DNA of 64,000 bases from contig NZ_JHVK01000003.1 of assembly GCF_000620105.1 (NCBI RefSeq), positions 203,529-267,528 on the forward strand, in the 5' to 3' direction. This document shows, one piece after another, positions 44,487 through 52,928 of this stretch. The stretch's first letter is position 1. The number at the start of each line of letters is the position of its first letter. The notes beneath the pieces were generated by a model. That model had not been told where the DNA came from. It saw only the letters and a program-made list of their open reading frames with translations, and ran no database searches. The position numbers and the translations under genes are program-made. Source of the DNA: Microvirgula aerodenitrificans DSM 15089. GTDB lineage: Bacteria; Pseudomonadota; Gammaproteobacteria; Burkholderiales; Aquaspirillaceae.

Positions 44487-45265
44487 TGTCCCGCGCATCC
44501 CTGCTGTTCCCGTTGCTGCTTGCCACCGCGCTGTCCGCTTGCGGCACCTATGCAGCTCCCTCGCGCACCGTGGCATCCAATCTGTCGTCGCCGGATGCCG
44601 ACCTGCGCCTGGCGCGCAGTGCACTCGAAAGTGGTGACACCAGCATGGCGGCAACGCTGTTCGGCAAAGTGCTGGCCGCGACACCGGACTCGGCCCCGGC
44701 CCGCCTCGGTCTGGCTGACAGCCTGTTCCTGGCCAATGAACTGGAGCAGGCGCGCCAGGCCTATGCCGCCCTGCCGCCCCATGGCGCCGAGGCACGCGCA
44801 GCCACCCTCGGTCTGGCCCGCATCGACCTGCGCCAGCGCCAGCCGGACGCTGCCATCCCCCGCTACCAGGCGCTGCTGGCCCAGCGGCCCGACGATGCCC
44901 AGGCGCTGGCCGGCCTCGGCGTCGCCTATGACCTGAAAGGCGATCACGCCCAGGCACAGGCGACCTATCGCGCCGGGCTGGCCGCCCATCCGGCCGACAT
45001 GGCGCTGCGCAACAATCTCGGCCTGTCGCTGATCCTGTCGCACCAGCCGCGCGCCGGTGCCAACATGCTGCTCGACCTGGCCAATGTCCCGTCCGCTCCG
45101 CCCCAGGGCCGGCAGAACCTGGCGCTGGCCTACGGCATGCTCGGCAATGCCGATGCCGCCGAGCGCATCCTGCAGATCGACCTGCCAGACAGCCAGGTAC
45201 AGGACAATCTGCGCTTCTATCGTGCCGTGCGAGCCCGGCTCGGCCAGCAGGGCAAAGGCTCATGA
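44486..45265 (+). CDS. tadD: TPR lipoprotein TadD
   Basis: A 259-residue lipoprotein (lipobox ALSAC, Cys about residue 19) with four or five tetratricopeptide repeats (about residues 38-200; for example ALAGLGVAYDLKGDHAQAQATY). TadD is a periplasmic pilotin-like factor needed for secretin assembly in Tad systems. It overlaps tadE by ATGA. Confidence 0.92.
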   Translation: MSRASLLFPLLLATALSACGTYAAPSRTVASNLSSPDADLRLARSALESGDTSMAATLFGKVLAATPDSAPARLGLADSLFLANELEQARQAYAALPPHGAEARAATLGLARIDLRQRQPDAAIPRYQALLAQRPDDAQALAGLGVAYDLKGDHAQAQATYRAGLAAHPADMALRNNLGLSLILSHQPRAGANMLLDLANVPSAPPQGRQNLALAYGMLGNADAAERILQIDLPDSQVQDNLRFYRAVRARLGQQGKGS

Positions 45266-45807
45266 TCCGGCGCTGGCGCGACGACAGCGGCGCCTCAGCG
45301 CTCGAGTTCGCGCTGGTATCGCCCTTTCTGCTTTTGCTGATTATCGGCACGCTCGATATTGCAATCGCCATGCTGACCGACGGCTTCCTTGAACGCAGTG
45401 TTCGTGCCGCAACCCGACTCGGCATCACTACCTCCGTTCCGACAGGGAAAACCCGCGAAGAAGCGATCCGCGACATCATCTGGGCCGGTGTCGGCGACTG
45501 GGTTGGCAATCCGTCTCGGCTGCATATTGAAACCCGGGTCTATTCATCGTTTGCCAATGTCGGCCAACCGGAACCGTGTGGAGACGACTCCTACCAGAAA
45601 ACAGGCACCTGTACCGGCAGTTTCACTGACATCAATGGCAATAACAAATGGGATCCGGACATGGGCCTCACTGGTGCCGGTGGCCGCGGCGACATCGTTT
45701 CATACCGGGTCTGGTTCGACCGTCCATCATTCACCGGCATCCTCAATCTGCTCAACATGGGCTTGTATCATTTTGAACGCCGCATCGTGATACAGAACGA
45801 ATCATGA
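45262..45807 (+). CDS. tadE: TadE-type pseudopilin with a calcium-loop-like motif
   Basis: A 181-residue minor pilin. The N-terminus RRWRDDSGASALEFALVSPF matches the TadE leader and helix, with Glu at +5 after the Gly. The globular part has two Cys (about 111 and 119) and the segment DINGNNKWDPDMG, which resembles a calcium-binding EF-hand/dockerin loop. TadE is processed by TadV. It is coupled to the next gene (ATGA). Confidence 0.9.
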   Translation: MIRRWRDDSGASALEFALVSPFLLLLIIGTLDIAIAMLTDGFLERSVRAATRLGITTSVPTGKTREEAIRDIIWAGVGDWVGNPSRLHIETRVYSSFANVGQPEPCGDDSYQKTGTCTGSFTDINGNNKWDPDMGLTGAGGRGDIVSYRVWFDRPSFTGILNLLNMGLYHFERRIVIQNES

Positions 45808-46385
45808 GCCGCTTATTCTTTCACTGCCGCAATGAACGTGGCGCAGCTGGCCTCGAACTGGCGATGCTCGCTCCACTGTTCCTGTGTATCCTGCTCGGCT
45901 TTTCCGAACTGCACCAATACCTGCGCGCACTCAGCATCGTTGAGCGCACCGCCTTCTCAATCGGCGACATGGTTGCGCAGCGGCCGAGCCTGCACGACAG
46001 CAACAGCCCCAGTGACAGCAGCAATATTGGCGTGTACTGGCAGGCAGCGGCGGTCAGTGCCCAGCCGCTGGATATGGCGGAAAACGGTATGGTGGTCATC
46101 ACCGTGGTCAATGATGGCGGCGTGGCCAAACCAAAGATTGCCTGGCAGCGAAGCGCTCCTGGCTGGAAGTCCAAGGCAACGACGCAAATAAGTGCCGCAA
46201 AACCGCTGCCGGCCGGCTTTCCGTTCTATGCCAGGGACAATACCGTGGTCGTCGAAGTGATGTACACCTTCACCCCATTCCAGGCGCTGGCGCTGTTCCT
46301 GCCGAAGGACAAGCTTCCGACTACGGAGCTGTACCGGCGCGTGTATTTCCGCCCACGCTTCAACGATCTGGATACCTTCGAGTGA
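45804..46385 (+). CDS. tadF: TadF-type pseudopilin
   Basis: A 193-residue protein with the same N-terminal plan as TadE (RNERGAAGLELAMLAPLFL), then a globular domain. It corresponds in position and size to TadF, the second minor pseudopilin. Sequence conservation beyond the N-terminal helix is low in this family. It overlaps tadE by four bases at its start and the next gene at its end. Confidence 0.88.
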   Translation: MSRLFFHCRNERGAAGLELAMLAPLFLCILLGFSELHQYLRALSIVERTAFSIGDMVAQRPSLHDSNSPSDSSNIGVYWQAAAVSAQPLDMAENGMVVITVVNDGGVAKPKIAWQRSAPGWKSKATTQISAAKPLPAGFPFYARDNTVVVEVMYTFTPFQALALFLPKDKLPTTELYRRVYFRPRFNDLDTFE

Positions 46386-47902
46386 TGACAGACCTTCCCT
46401 TGTCCATCCGGTGTCAGCGTGGCTCGGTGACCATCGTGTTTCTGTTCAGCATGATGTCAATCACGCTGAGCCTGTTTGCCGCCATCGACATCATGCGCTA
46501 CAACCTGGTGCAGTCACGGATGCAAAGTGCGCTGGATTCGGCTGTGCTGGCCGCCGGTCGCAACCTCGGCAACCTTGGTAGCTCGCCTAATCAAGCCTCG
46601 CAGGATGCATGGAAGCAGGATGCAATCGGTTATCTGCGTGCCAACATGCCGGACGGCTATATGGGCAGCAGTTACGACATTGGCAAGGTTGTGGTCACGG
46701 TCAGTGGCGAAGCGCGTACCGGCCAGACGATCAGCATGCAAGCCACTGGCGAATTGCCACTGCTGGTCGCCGGCTTTCTGGTTACCAAGACCATGCCTCT
46801 GGTCGCCGGCAATACCGCAATGCGCAAGAACCGCCGCGATCTGGAGCTGGTGATGGTTCTGGACAATACCAAGTCAATGGACGACTCGGCTGGTAGTGGC
46901 CAGACACGGCTAACCGCATTGAAAAAAGCCGCCAACACGCTAGTGGATACCCTATTTGGCAATGGAGACACCGACTCGAATTTCAATATTGGGTTGGTAC
47001 CATTTGCCAGTACGGTCAATGTAAGAGACGCAAGCGGCGCAAAACCTGTGCGCTGGCTCAAGAATGGGTCCGTCCAACCATTCACCTCGATTGGATCATG
47101 GGATGGATGCATCGTTGAGCCACAAGAAAGCAATGGTTTGCAGCCCAATCCTCCCAAAGTATTGTCTCCATCCAGCAAATCTTTCACTCCCTATTACAGC
47201 ACCAATGTTGTCTCTAGCTATTGGGAGGCACGTTTTCAATTTGATAATGGCTATTGCGTTCCAAGTCCGACAACATTTCTTACCAGCAATGCAAAAACCA
47301 TTAAGTCTGGCATCAATGCAATGTACGCCTATGGAGGTACAGCAATTGCAACGGGTACGCTATGGGGATGGAGGATGCTATCGCCAACCTGGCGAGGGAG
47401 CGATGGTTGGGGTAGCACTACGTTACCTCAAGACAGGGACAGTTTCCTGACTAAAGCAATGATTATCATGACGGATGGGAAAAATGGCCAATTGGGAGGA
47501 TGGAGTGCAGCCCGTTTCAACCAATTTGGCACGCCAAAGCTGTCAGCGCTTCCCCCGCAAAAAAATGGTTATTACGTGGGTAATGTAGACAATTATGTGT
47601 CAGGTGACGGTGGCGCCAATCTGCCGCCATATGGCCGTCTGTATTTAAAAAACAACCAAAATTATGACGATTCGCAGGGCACCCTCGACAGGTTGCTGTT
47701 GGCAACCTGCTCTGCAGCCCGCAACGATGGAATCAAAATCTGGACCATCACCTTTGGCTCGGACGCCAGTAGCCCATCGATCCAGAACGTCATGCGCAAC
47801 TGTGCCAGTGAAGCCTACTACCATGCACCGAGTGGGAGCGACCTGCAGACCATCTTCCAGAACATCGCCGGTCAACTGAGCGAACTGCGTCTGGTGAAGT
47901 AG
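46385..47902 (+). CDS. tadG: TadG-like pilus protein with von Willebrand A domain
   Basis: A protein of about 505 residues. An N-terminal Tad helix (RGSVTIVFLFSMMSITLSLFAAIDI) anchors it. A vWA domain occupies about residues 155-500, with MIDAS-type DNTKS in place of the standard DxSxS, the central T in GGTAIATG and MIIMTDGKN. TadG is a surface or anchor subunit in Tad systems. ATG 46385 sits in the TGATG junction with tadF; GTG 46382 is also possible. The middle of the gene (about 46900-47720) is clearly poorer in GC than all other Tad genes. Confidence 0.9.
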   Translation: MTDLPLSIRCQRGSVTIVFLFSMMSITLSLFAAIDIMRYNLVQSRMQSALDSAVLAAGRNLGNLGSSPNQASQDAWKQDAIGYLRANMPDGYMGSSYDIGKVVVTVSGEARTGQTISMQATGELPLLVAGFLVTKTMPLVAGNTAMRKNRRDLELVMVLDNTKSMDDSAGSGQTRLTALKKAANTLVDTLFGNGDTDSNFNIGLVPFASTVNVRDASGAKPVRWLKNGSVQPFTSIGSWDGCIVEPQESNGLQPNPPKVLSPSSKSFTPYYSTNVVSSYWEARFQFDNGYCVPSPTTFLTSNAKTIKSGINAMYAYGGTAIATGTLWGWRMLSPTWRGSDGWGSTTLPQDRDSFLTKAMIIMTDGKNGQLGGWSAARFNQFGTPKLSALPPQKNGYYVGNVDNYVSGDGGANLPPYGRLYLKNNQNYDDSQGTLDRLLLATCSAARNDGIKIWTITFGSDASSPSIQNVMRNCASEAYYHAPSGSDLQTIFQNIAGQLSELRLVK

Positions 47903-47923
47903 GCACAACCCCAATGTCATTAA

Positions 47924-47945
47924 CTTGATCTTGATCAAGATCAAG
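47924..47945 (+). promoter_or_regulatory. Doubled FNR/ANR operator and -10 box before the chemoreceptor gene
   Basis: A perfect 22-bp palindrome contains two overlapping consensus FNR boxes: TTGATCTTGATCAA (47925-47938) and TTGATCAAGATCAA (47931-47944). A TATTAG hexamer at 47966-47971 has class II FNR spacing from the second box (centre 47937.5, predicted start about 47979). The palindrome follows the tadG stop by 21 bp and could also act as a weak hairpin, but it lacks a T-tract. Confidence 0.72.
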
Positions 47946-48069
47946 TCCGCGCTGAAATGACAAGGTATTAGACTCGCTTGCGTGGCCGGAACGGCCCGCG
48001 CAAGACGAGCCGCCTAACTTCATACAGACCCCCAGCCCGGGCCGGGACAGACGGAAAACCATAATAATC

Positions 48070-49194
48070 ATGATTTTTACTGGACGACGAGAACGCGCCG
48101 CGCTGACCGAGCGCAATGAGCAATTGACACAACGCGCCGCCGAGCTGGAGGAGGACCTGGTCCAGGCGCGCGCCGAACTGGCCGATGCCCGGCTGCAACT
48201 GGACGAACACGAACGCCGGCTGGCCCGTCAGGGGGCTTACAACGCCGCCCTCGGTCGCTGCTGTGACAGCGTCGAGGCCATCCGCGCCTCGTTCGCCGAA
48301 CTGGCCGGACAGCTCGACCACGAATTCGATACCGCCTGTGAAGCCACGCAGACGCTGAGCAGCAGCGAAACTGCGCTGAGCGGTATTTCCGACAGCTTTG
48401 ACCACATGGTCAGCGCCCAGTCCGAGACCGCAACCCGCATCGATACCCTGTCCGAACACTCGGGCAATATCGGCCGCTTCGTGCAACTGATCCACGACAT
48501 TGCCGACCAGACCAATCTGCTGGCGCTGAACGCAGCGATCGAGGCTGCGCGTGCCGGCGAGCAGGGACGCGGTTTTGCCGTGGTGGCCGATGAGGTCCGC
48601 AAGCTGGCCGAACGCACCAGCCAGGCCACCAGCGAGATTGCCACCCTGGTCAACACCATCGTCACCGGTACCCAGGACGCACGCCACCAGGTGGAAAGCA
48701 CGGCCGAGCAGGCCCGCGCCTATCACGCCACCAGCCTGGAAACCACGCATACCGTCAACGTGCTGGTTCGCCACAGCGGCAAGATGGCCGGCGCCATTGC
48801 CGAAGCGGCGCATGCCAGCTTCCTCGATATCGTGCGTCTCGACCACTTTGCCTTCAAGCTCAGTATCTACAAGGCCTTCCTCGGCCTGGTCAAACTGGAC
48901 GAGCACGATATCTGCAGCCATCAGCACTGCCGGATGGGCAAGTGGTACTACGACGGTCGCGGCGCGCAGCAATGCGGTGACAGCGCCGTGTTCCACCGTC
49001 TGGAAACGCCGCACCAGCAGGTGCACGAATATGGCCGCAATGCGGTTGCAGCGCTGAACGCCGGCGATTTCAAGCACGCGGCGGACGCACTGGCCGCGAT
49101 GGAAGACGCGTCCAACCACGTGACCGAGCTGCTGGCGCAACTGGCCGAGGCCAGTTGCATGCAGACCCGGCTGCAGGCCGCGACCGGCAAGTAA
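48070..49194 (+). CDS. Soluble methyl-accepting chemotaxis protein with CZB zinc domain
   Basis: A 374-residue cytoplasmic chemoreceptor without transmembrane helices. An N-terminal coiled coil (about 12-55) leads to the signalling domain with its tip ([21 protein letters not shown], tip around 150-170). A C-terminal CZB domain (about 255-360) has zinc ligands visible as LDHF (His259), CRMGKWYY (Cys287) and PHQQVH (His315, His319). CZB receptors sense oxidants such as hypochlorite through the zinc-bound Cys and link to chemotaxis or c-di-GMP output. The FNR-type promoter upstream suggests induction at low oxygen. The ribosome binding site is weak. Confidence 0.93.
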   Translation: MIFTGRRERAALTERNEQLTQRAAELEEDLVQARAELADARLQLDEHERRLARQGAYNAALGRCCDSVEAIRASFAELAGQLDHEFDTACEATQTLSSSETALSGISDSFDHMVSAQSETATRIDTLSEHSGNIGRFVQLIHDIADQTNLLALNAAIEAARAGEQGRGFAVVADEVRKLAERTSQATSEIATLVNTIVTGTQDARHQVESTAEQARAYHATSLETTHTVNVLVRHSGKMAGAIAEAAHASFLDIVRLDHFAFKLSIYKAFLGLVKLDEHDICSHQHCRMGKWYYDGRGAQQCGDSAVFHRLETPHQQVHEYGRNAVAALNAGDFKHAADALAAMEDASNHVTELLAQLAEASCMQTRLQAATGK

Positions 49195-49265
49195 CCCCGT
49201 GCGGCGGGCCGGATGCGGGACAGGTGATATGATGACTTTATCCCCTGCCCCGCTCCAGCCGCCGC

Positions 49266-49937
49266 ATGAACCTGCCCGCCGACTTCTTCTCCCCCCCGAT
49301 CCTGCTGACCGCCGGTGCCGGCGCGCTGGCCGTGCTCGGTCTGGCGGCGACCCGGGTGCGCTGGCGCAAACTGGACCCGGTGGCGCTGAATGCATGGATG
49401 GGCGCCTGCGTCGTCATCATTCTGTTCTGGCAACTGAGTGGCGGTTTCAAGCCAGGGCTGTCGTTCCATCTGCTCGGCAGCACCGCATTCACCCTGCTGG
49501 CCGGCCCGTGGATGGCCATGATCGGCATGGCCATCGTGCTGCTTGCCCTGGCCGCCTGGGGCACGCTGGACTGGGGGTCGCTGGGGCTGATTTTCCTGAT
49601 CTGCGTCGCCTGCCCGGTCACGATCACCGGCGTGGCCCTGCGACTGGCGCAGCGCTTCCTGCCGGCCAATTATTTCATTTATCTGTTTCTCAACGCCTTT
49701 CTGATCGGCGGCGCCAGCTTCTTCGCCAGCGCACTGCTGCTGGTCGCCACGCTGGGCCTGGCCGGCGCCTATCCGGCCGACGAGCTGCTGTACGACGTGC
49801 TGCCGTTCTATTTCCTGCTGTCCTGGTCCGAGGCGTTCACTACCGGCCTGATGATGTCGATCTTCGTCGTCTACAAGCCGCACTGGGTCGCCACTTTCGA
49901 CGACCGCCGCTACCTGTACAACAAACCCCCTCTTTGA
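49266..49937 (+). CDS. CbiM-like/COG3235 integral membrane protein
   Basis: A 223-residue inner-membrane protein with about six helices. It resembles COG3235-type proteins related to the energy-coupling-factor permease CbiM (core HLLGSTAFTLLAGPWMAM; TGLMMSIFVVYKP at the end). Family members are presumed to import metal ions or vitamins, but their function is untested. It lies 13 bp before the ABC-2 permease gene and is probably cotranscribed with it. Confidence 0.8.
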   Translation: MNLPADFFSPPILLTAGAGALAVLGLAATRVRWRKLDPVALNAWMGACVVIILFWQLSGGFKPGLSFHLLGSTAFTLLAGPWMAMIGMAIVLLALAAWGTLDWGSLGLIFLICVACPVTITGVALRLAQRFLPANYFIYLFLNAFLIGGASFFASALLLVATLGLAGAYPADELLYDVLPFYFLLSWSEAFTTGLMMSIFVVYKPHWVATFDDRRYLYNKPPL

Positions 49938-49950
49938 TGCCGGAGTCCGC

Positions 49951-50724
49951 ATGACCGCCTTGCCGAGTTTCAGCCTGCGCTTCTGGCCGGTCTGGCAGCG
50001 CAATTTCCTGGTGTGGAAAAAACTGGCCGTGCCGTCGGTACTCGGCAACCTTGCCGATCCGATGCTGTATATGCTCGGCCTCGGTTTCGGCATCGGCAGC
50101 CTGCTGCCACAGGTCGACGGCGTGCCGTACCTGCAGTTTCTCGCTGCCGGCACGCTGTGCTATTCGACCATGAACAGCGCCACCTTCGAGGCGCTGTACT
50201 CGGCGTTCTCGCGCATGCACGTGCAGAAATCCTGGCTGGCCATCATCAACGCGCCGATCGACATCGACGACGTGGTGCTGGCCGAATGGCTGTGGGCAGC
50301 CAGCAAGAGCGTACTGTCCGGACTGGCGATCTTTCTGGTCATGTGGGGACTGGGCCTGACGCGCCTTGCCGACGCGCCATGGCTGATGCTGGTCGTGCTG
50401 CTGGCCGGCCTGACCTTCTCCGCCATGGGGCTGGTAATAACCGCGCTGTCGCCGAGCTACGATTTCTTCATGTACTACTTCACCCTGGTCATCAGCCCGA
50501 TGGTGCTGCTGTCCGGCGTGTTCTACCCGGTCGCCCAGTTGCCCGGCTGGTTGCAGACCGTCGCCGGCGCCCTGCCGCTGACCCAGGCCATCAATCTGGT
50601 CCGGCCGGTGGTCAATGGCGGCTGGCCGGTGTCGGTGCTGCAGCCGGTGCTGATCATGGTTGTTTATGCGGCTGCCTCGTACTGGCTGGCCGTGGTGCTG
50701 ATCCGCCGCCGTCTGGGACGCTGA
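49951..50724 (+). CDS. ABC-2 type permease, NodJ-like
   Basis: A 257-residue permease with six transmembrane helices of the NodJ/ABC-2 export family (LGNLADPMLYMLGLGFGIG; SPMVLLSGVFYPVAQLPG). Partner ATPases of the NodI type are normally encoded just upstream; here there is none within the window. Immediately downstream, 43 bp away, the phage tail operon begins on the other strand. The ATPase gene may lie elsewhere or may have been separated by the phage-type insertion. Confidence 0.88.
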   Translation: MTALPSFSLRFWPVWQRNFLVWKKLAVPSVLGNLADPMLYMLGLGFGIGSLLPQVDGVPYLQFLAAGTLCYSTMNSATFEALYSAFSRMHVQKSWLAIINAPIDIDDVVLAEWLWAASKSVLSGLAIFLVMWGLGLTRLADAPWLMLVVLLAGLTFSAMGLVITALSPSYDFFMYYFTLVISPMVLLSGVFYPVAQLPGWLQTVAGALPLTQAINLVRPVVNGGWPVSVLQPVLIMVVYAAASYWLAVVLIRRRLGR

Positions 50725-50767
50725 TGTCAGCAGGCGGCGGATCTGGCATTCACTAGCGCTTACGTTG

Positions 50768-51145
50768 TCACTGCGGCCAGTCGATATGCTGCGGGAACCC
50801 CGGTTGCAGTGGTAGGTCGCGGAGTGCCTGCCGGTAAGCGCGGACTTCGGCCAGTTGCCCGGCGCTGATCGGGTAGTCCGGCATCAGCAGGTAGTCGGTG
50901 GCGGTGATCAGGGCATCGCGACGGGCGCGGGCAGCGTCAGCCAGGGCATCGTCGTCCGGGGCTGGCGCATCGCACAGTACCGGATGACCATGCTCGTCGG
51001 CCTCGATGCGCTGGCCGGCGGACTGGCCTGCGAGCAGTGCGGCGTGCTCGTCGTGGGTGATTTCGATGGCATCAGCGGGAATATTGTCACCATGGATTTC
51101 CCGGTTATAGAAACCGCACTTCGATTTTGAATAGAACATTTTCAT
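50768..51145 (-). CDS. Tail fibre assembly chaperone (Mu gpU-like)
   Basis: A 125-residue protein starting MKMFYSKSKCGFYNREIH, with DAIEITHDEHAALLAGQ, typical of the caudovirus tail fibre assembly family (TfaE/gpU). The late part RRDALITATDYLLMPDYPIS matches the common C-terminal motif of such chaperones. It helps trimerise the fibre encoded immediately upstream, with a 3-bp gap. It is the last gene of the operon before chromosomal DNA. Confidence 0.9.
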   Translation of the reverse strand: MKMFYSKSKCGFYNREIHGDNIPADAIEITHDEHAALLAGQSAGQRIEADEHGHPVLCDAPAPDDDALADAARARRDALITATDYLLMPDYPISAGQLAEVRAYRQALRDLPLQPGFPQHIDWPQ

Positions 51146-51148
51146 CCC

Positions 51149-52345
51149 TCAAATCCCGATAGAAATGACATTGAAACTGACACCGGCACCTATTGCTGCA
51201 CCACTATTGGAGTCCACCAGATTGAATGAACGCTGCGACGGGGTATCCACTGCGCCCCCCTGGATGACAACTTTGGCATTCGGAGACCCGGGAACTTCGC
51301 CCAGTGCCCTGACAGGGTACGAGATGGGGTATGTCCAGGTGGCGACACCGCCGGCTGTGGTGGTCAGTTTCCCCAGCTGGATGATCATGCCCCCCGGCAA
51401 TCGCTGATAGCCATTCACGGTCAGCGACTGATTCGCTCCCAGGAACGCCGCAAACGGCACCTTGTCCGACCGCAGCTTGCTGACCTCGGTCGCCAGTTGC
51501 GCCGCATCGGCCGCACCGGGATTGACCGCCGCACCGAACAGGCGGATGACCCAGCAGCCGGTGACGTTGAGGGGGCGGGTCTCGGCGCCGCCCACGGAAG
51601 ATGTGCCGGTCATTTGGCCTCCGCCAGCGTAGGCCAGTGACGTCCCGGATGACGAACTGATGGGGAACTGCAGGTTGCCATACGGGATGGTGTGCACATG
51701 CGACCGCAGCTCGTCCGGCTGAATCACCCCATCCGCCCCAGCCGACAGCGCCCCATCCCCGCGCATGAACACCGCCCCGAGACTCCCCGCCGACTTGCCG
51801 TTGTAGTCCGGCAGCCGGAACGTGGTCGCCCCATCCCCGGCCGTGAACTTGCCGCGCTCGGTCGGCGTGGCCAGCCAGGCGGCGTCGGTGACAACCGGCA
51901 CATTGCCGGCGGCGATGCCGGCCCAGGCGTCCGGGTACAGGCTGCGCGACAGCGCCTGGCCATCGGCCGGCGCGTAGCCAGCCGGAATCGCGGCACGGTT
52001 CGGGCACCACAGCGGAAACAGCAGCGGCAGGCCGGTATTTTTGCTCATGGCCTTGCTGACGAAGCCGGTCGTGGCGAGCTGGTCGGTTGCCGTGCCGGCC
52101 GCCGCGGTCGGTGCGACCGGCGTGCCGGTCAGGACAGCGTCGTGCTTGCTGGCAAACGTCTCGGTCAGCAGCGACTTGATCTGGTCGTCACGGGCCGGGT
52201 CGAGCGTGCCGCCGAGGCCGGTGACGACGTTTTCCAGTTCATTCGCCACGCTATTCAGCCAGCTGGCGGAGACGATGGTTCCCAGTTCCCCGGTGGACGG
52301 GGCGCCGTCATGGAACAAGCCATCCGGCGTATTGATCTGTTGCAT
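51149..52345 (-). CDS. Tail fibre protein with collar-type domain
   Basis: A 398-residue protein. The N-terminus (TPDGLFHDGAPSTGELGTIVSASWLNSVANELENVV) is the baseplate-attaching part common in Mu-like fibres. A Phage_Collar-type domain follows (about 115-230; YAPADGQALSRSLYPDAWA; FRLPDYNGK). The C-terminal third (about 290-398) is a beta-rich receptor-binding tip. Fibre genes fix host or target range. It abuts its chaperone gene. Confidence 0.88.
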   Translation of the reverse strand: MQQINTPDGLFHDGAPSTGELGTIVSASWLNSVANELENVVTGLGGTLDPARDDQIKSLLTETFASKHDAVLTGTPVAPTAAAGTATDQLATTGFVSKAMSKNTGLPLLFPLWCPNRAAIPAGYAPADGQALSRSLYPDAWAGIAAGNVPVVTDAAWLATPTERGKFTAGDGATTFRLPDYNGKSAGSLGAVFMRGDGALSAGADGVIQPDELRSHVHTIPYGNLQFPISSSSGTSLAYAGGGQMTGTSSVGGAETRPLNVTGCWVIRLFGAAVNPGAADAAQLATEVSKLRSDKVPFAAFLGANQSLTVNGYQRLPGGMIIQLGKLTTTAGGVATWTYPISYPVRALGEVPGSPNAKVVIQGGAVDTPSQRSFNLVDSNSGAAIGAGVSFNVISIGI

Positions 52346-52358
52346 TGAAGCCTCTCAA

Positions 52359-52928
52359 TCAGGATTGATATGCGAAGTACACAAAGGTGTGCGCCGGTTT
52401 CAGGTCGTTCATCACCGCCTCGATGACCGGGTCACCAAACGCGGTCAGGCGTTCGCCGGCGGCAGACTGGCCGGCGCGGAAGCGGTAGACGAGTTGCTGT
52501 CCGCCATGGACGATCACCTGCCATACCCAGTGGATGTCGGCCGCCCACAGCCGGTCGCCGGCGCGGTTGATGCCGGCGCGGAACGGCTGGGGTTCGGCGA
52601 TGGTGATGCGGTAGCCCATGCCGGCCGCCAGGCGGATGAAGTACGGGATGCTGAGTCCGCCGGTTTCGGCCAGCTTGGCCAGCACGTTCTGCAGGCGCTG
52701 CTGGTAGGGCATGTCGACCGACGGGGTGATGCCGCACACCCGCTCCCAGTCCGGCAGCAGTTGTTCGGCGAAGAACGGCGTCACCGCACCCCGGACCCGG
52801 CCGGCGCCGGTCTGCGTGGCGTCGAGCGCGCCGCCCTCGGCCCGCAGGCCGGCACGCAGCGCGCTGCCGTCCGGGGCGTAGCTGACCGGAGGCAGCAGCA
52901 GGGTCAGTAGCTCGCGATGTCCGCTCAT
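52359..52928 (-). CDS. Baseplate protein gp48-like (YmfQ/DUF2313)
   Basis: A 189-residue protein of the DUF2313 family, starting MSGHRELLTLLLPPVSY with a LLPDWERVCGI segment characteristic of Mu gp48. It is a baseplate or tail-tip component linking baseplate J to the fibre. Start 52928 overlaps the upstream stop (TAATG). Confidence 0.9.
   Translation of the reverse strand: MSGHRELLTLLLPPVSYAPDGSALRAGLRAEGGALDATQTGAGRVRGAVTPFFAEQLLPDWERVCGITPSVDMPYQQRLQNVLAKLAETGGLSIPYFIRLAAGMGYRITIAEPQPFRAGINRAGDRLWAADIHWVWQVIVHGGQQLVYRFRAGQSAAGERLTAFGDPVIEAVMNDLKPAHTFVYFAYQS

Noticed and set aside
50725-50767. Phage attachment site or Mu-type terminal repeat at the left junction
   Set aside because: The 43 bp show no clear repeat and the right end is outside the window, so no pair can be compared.
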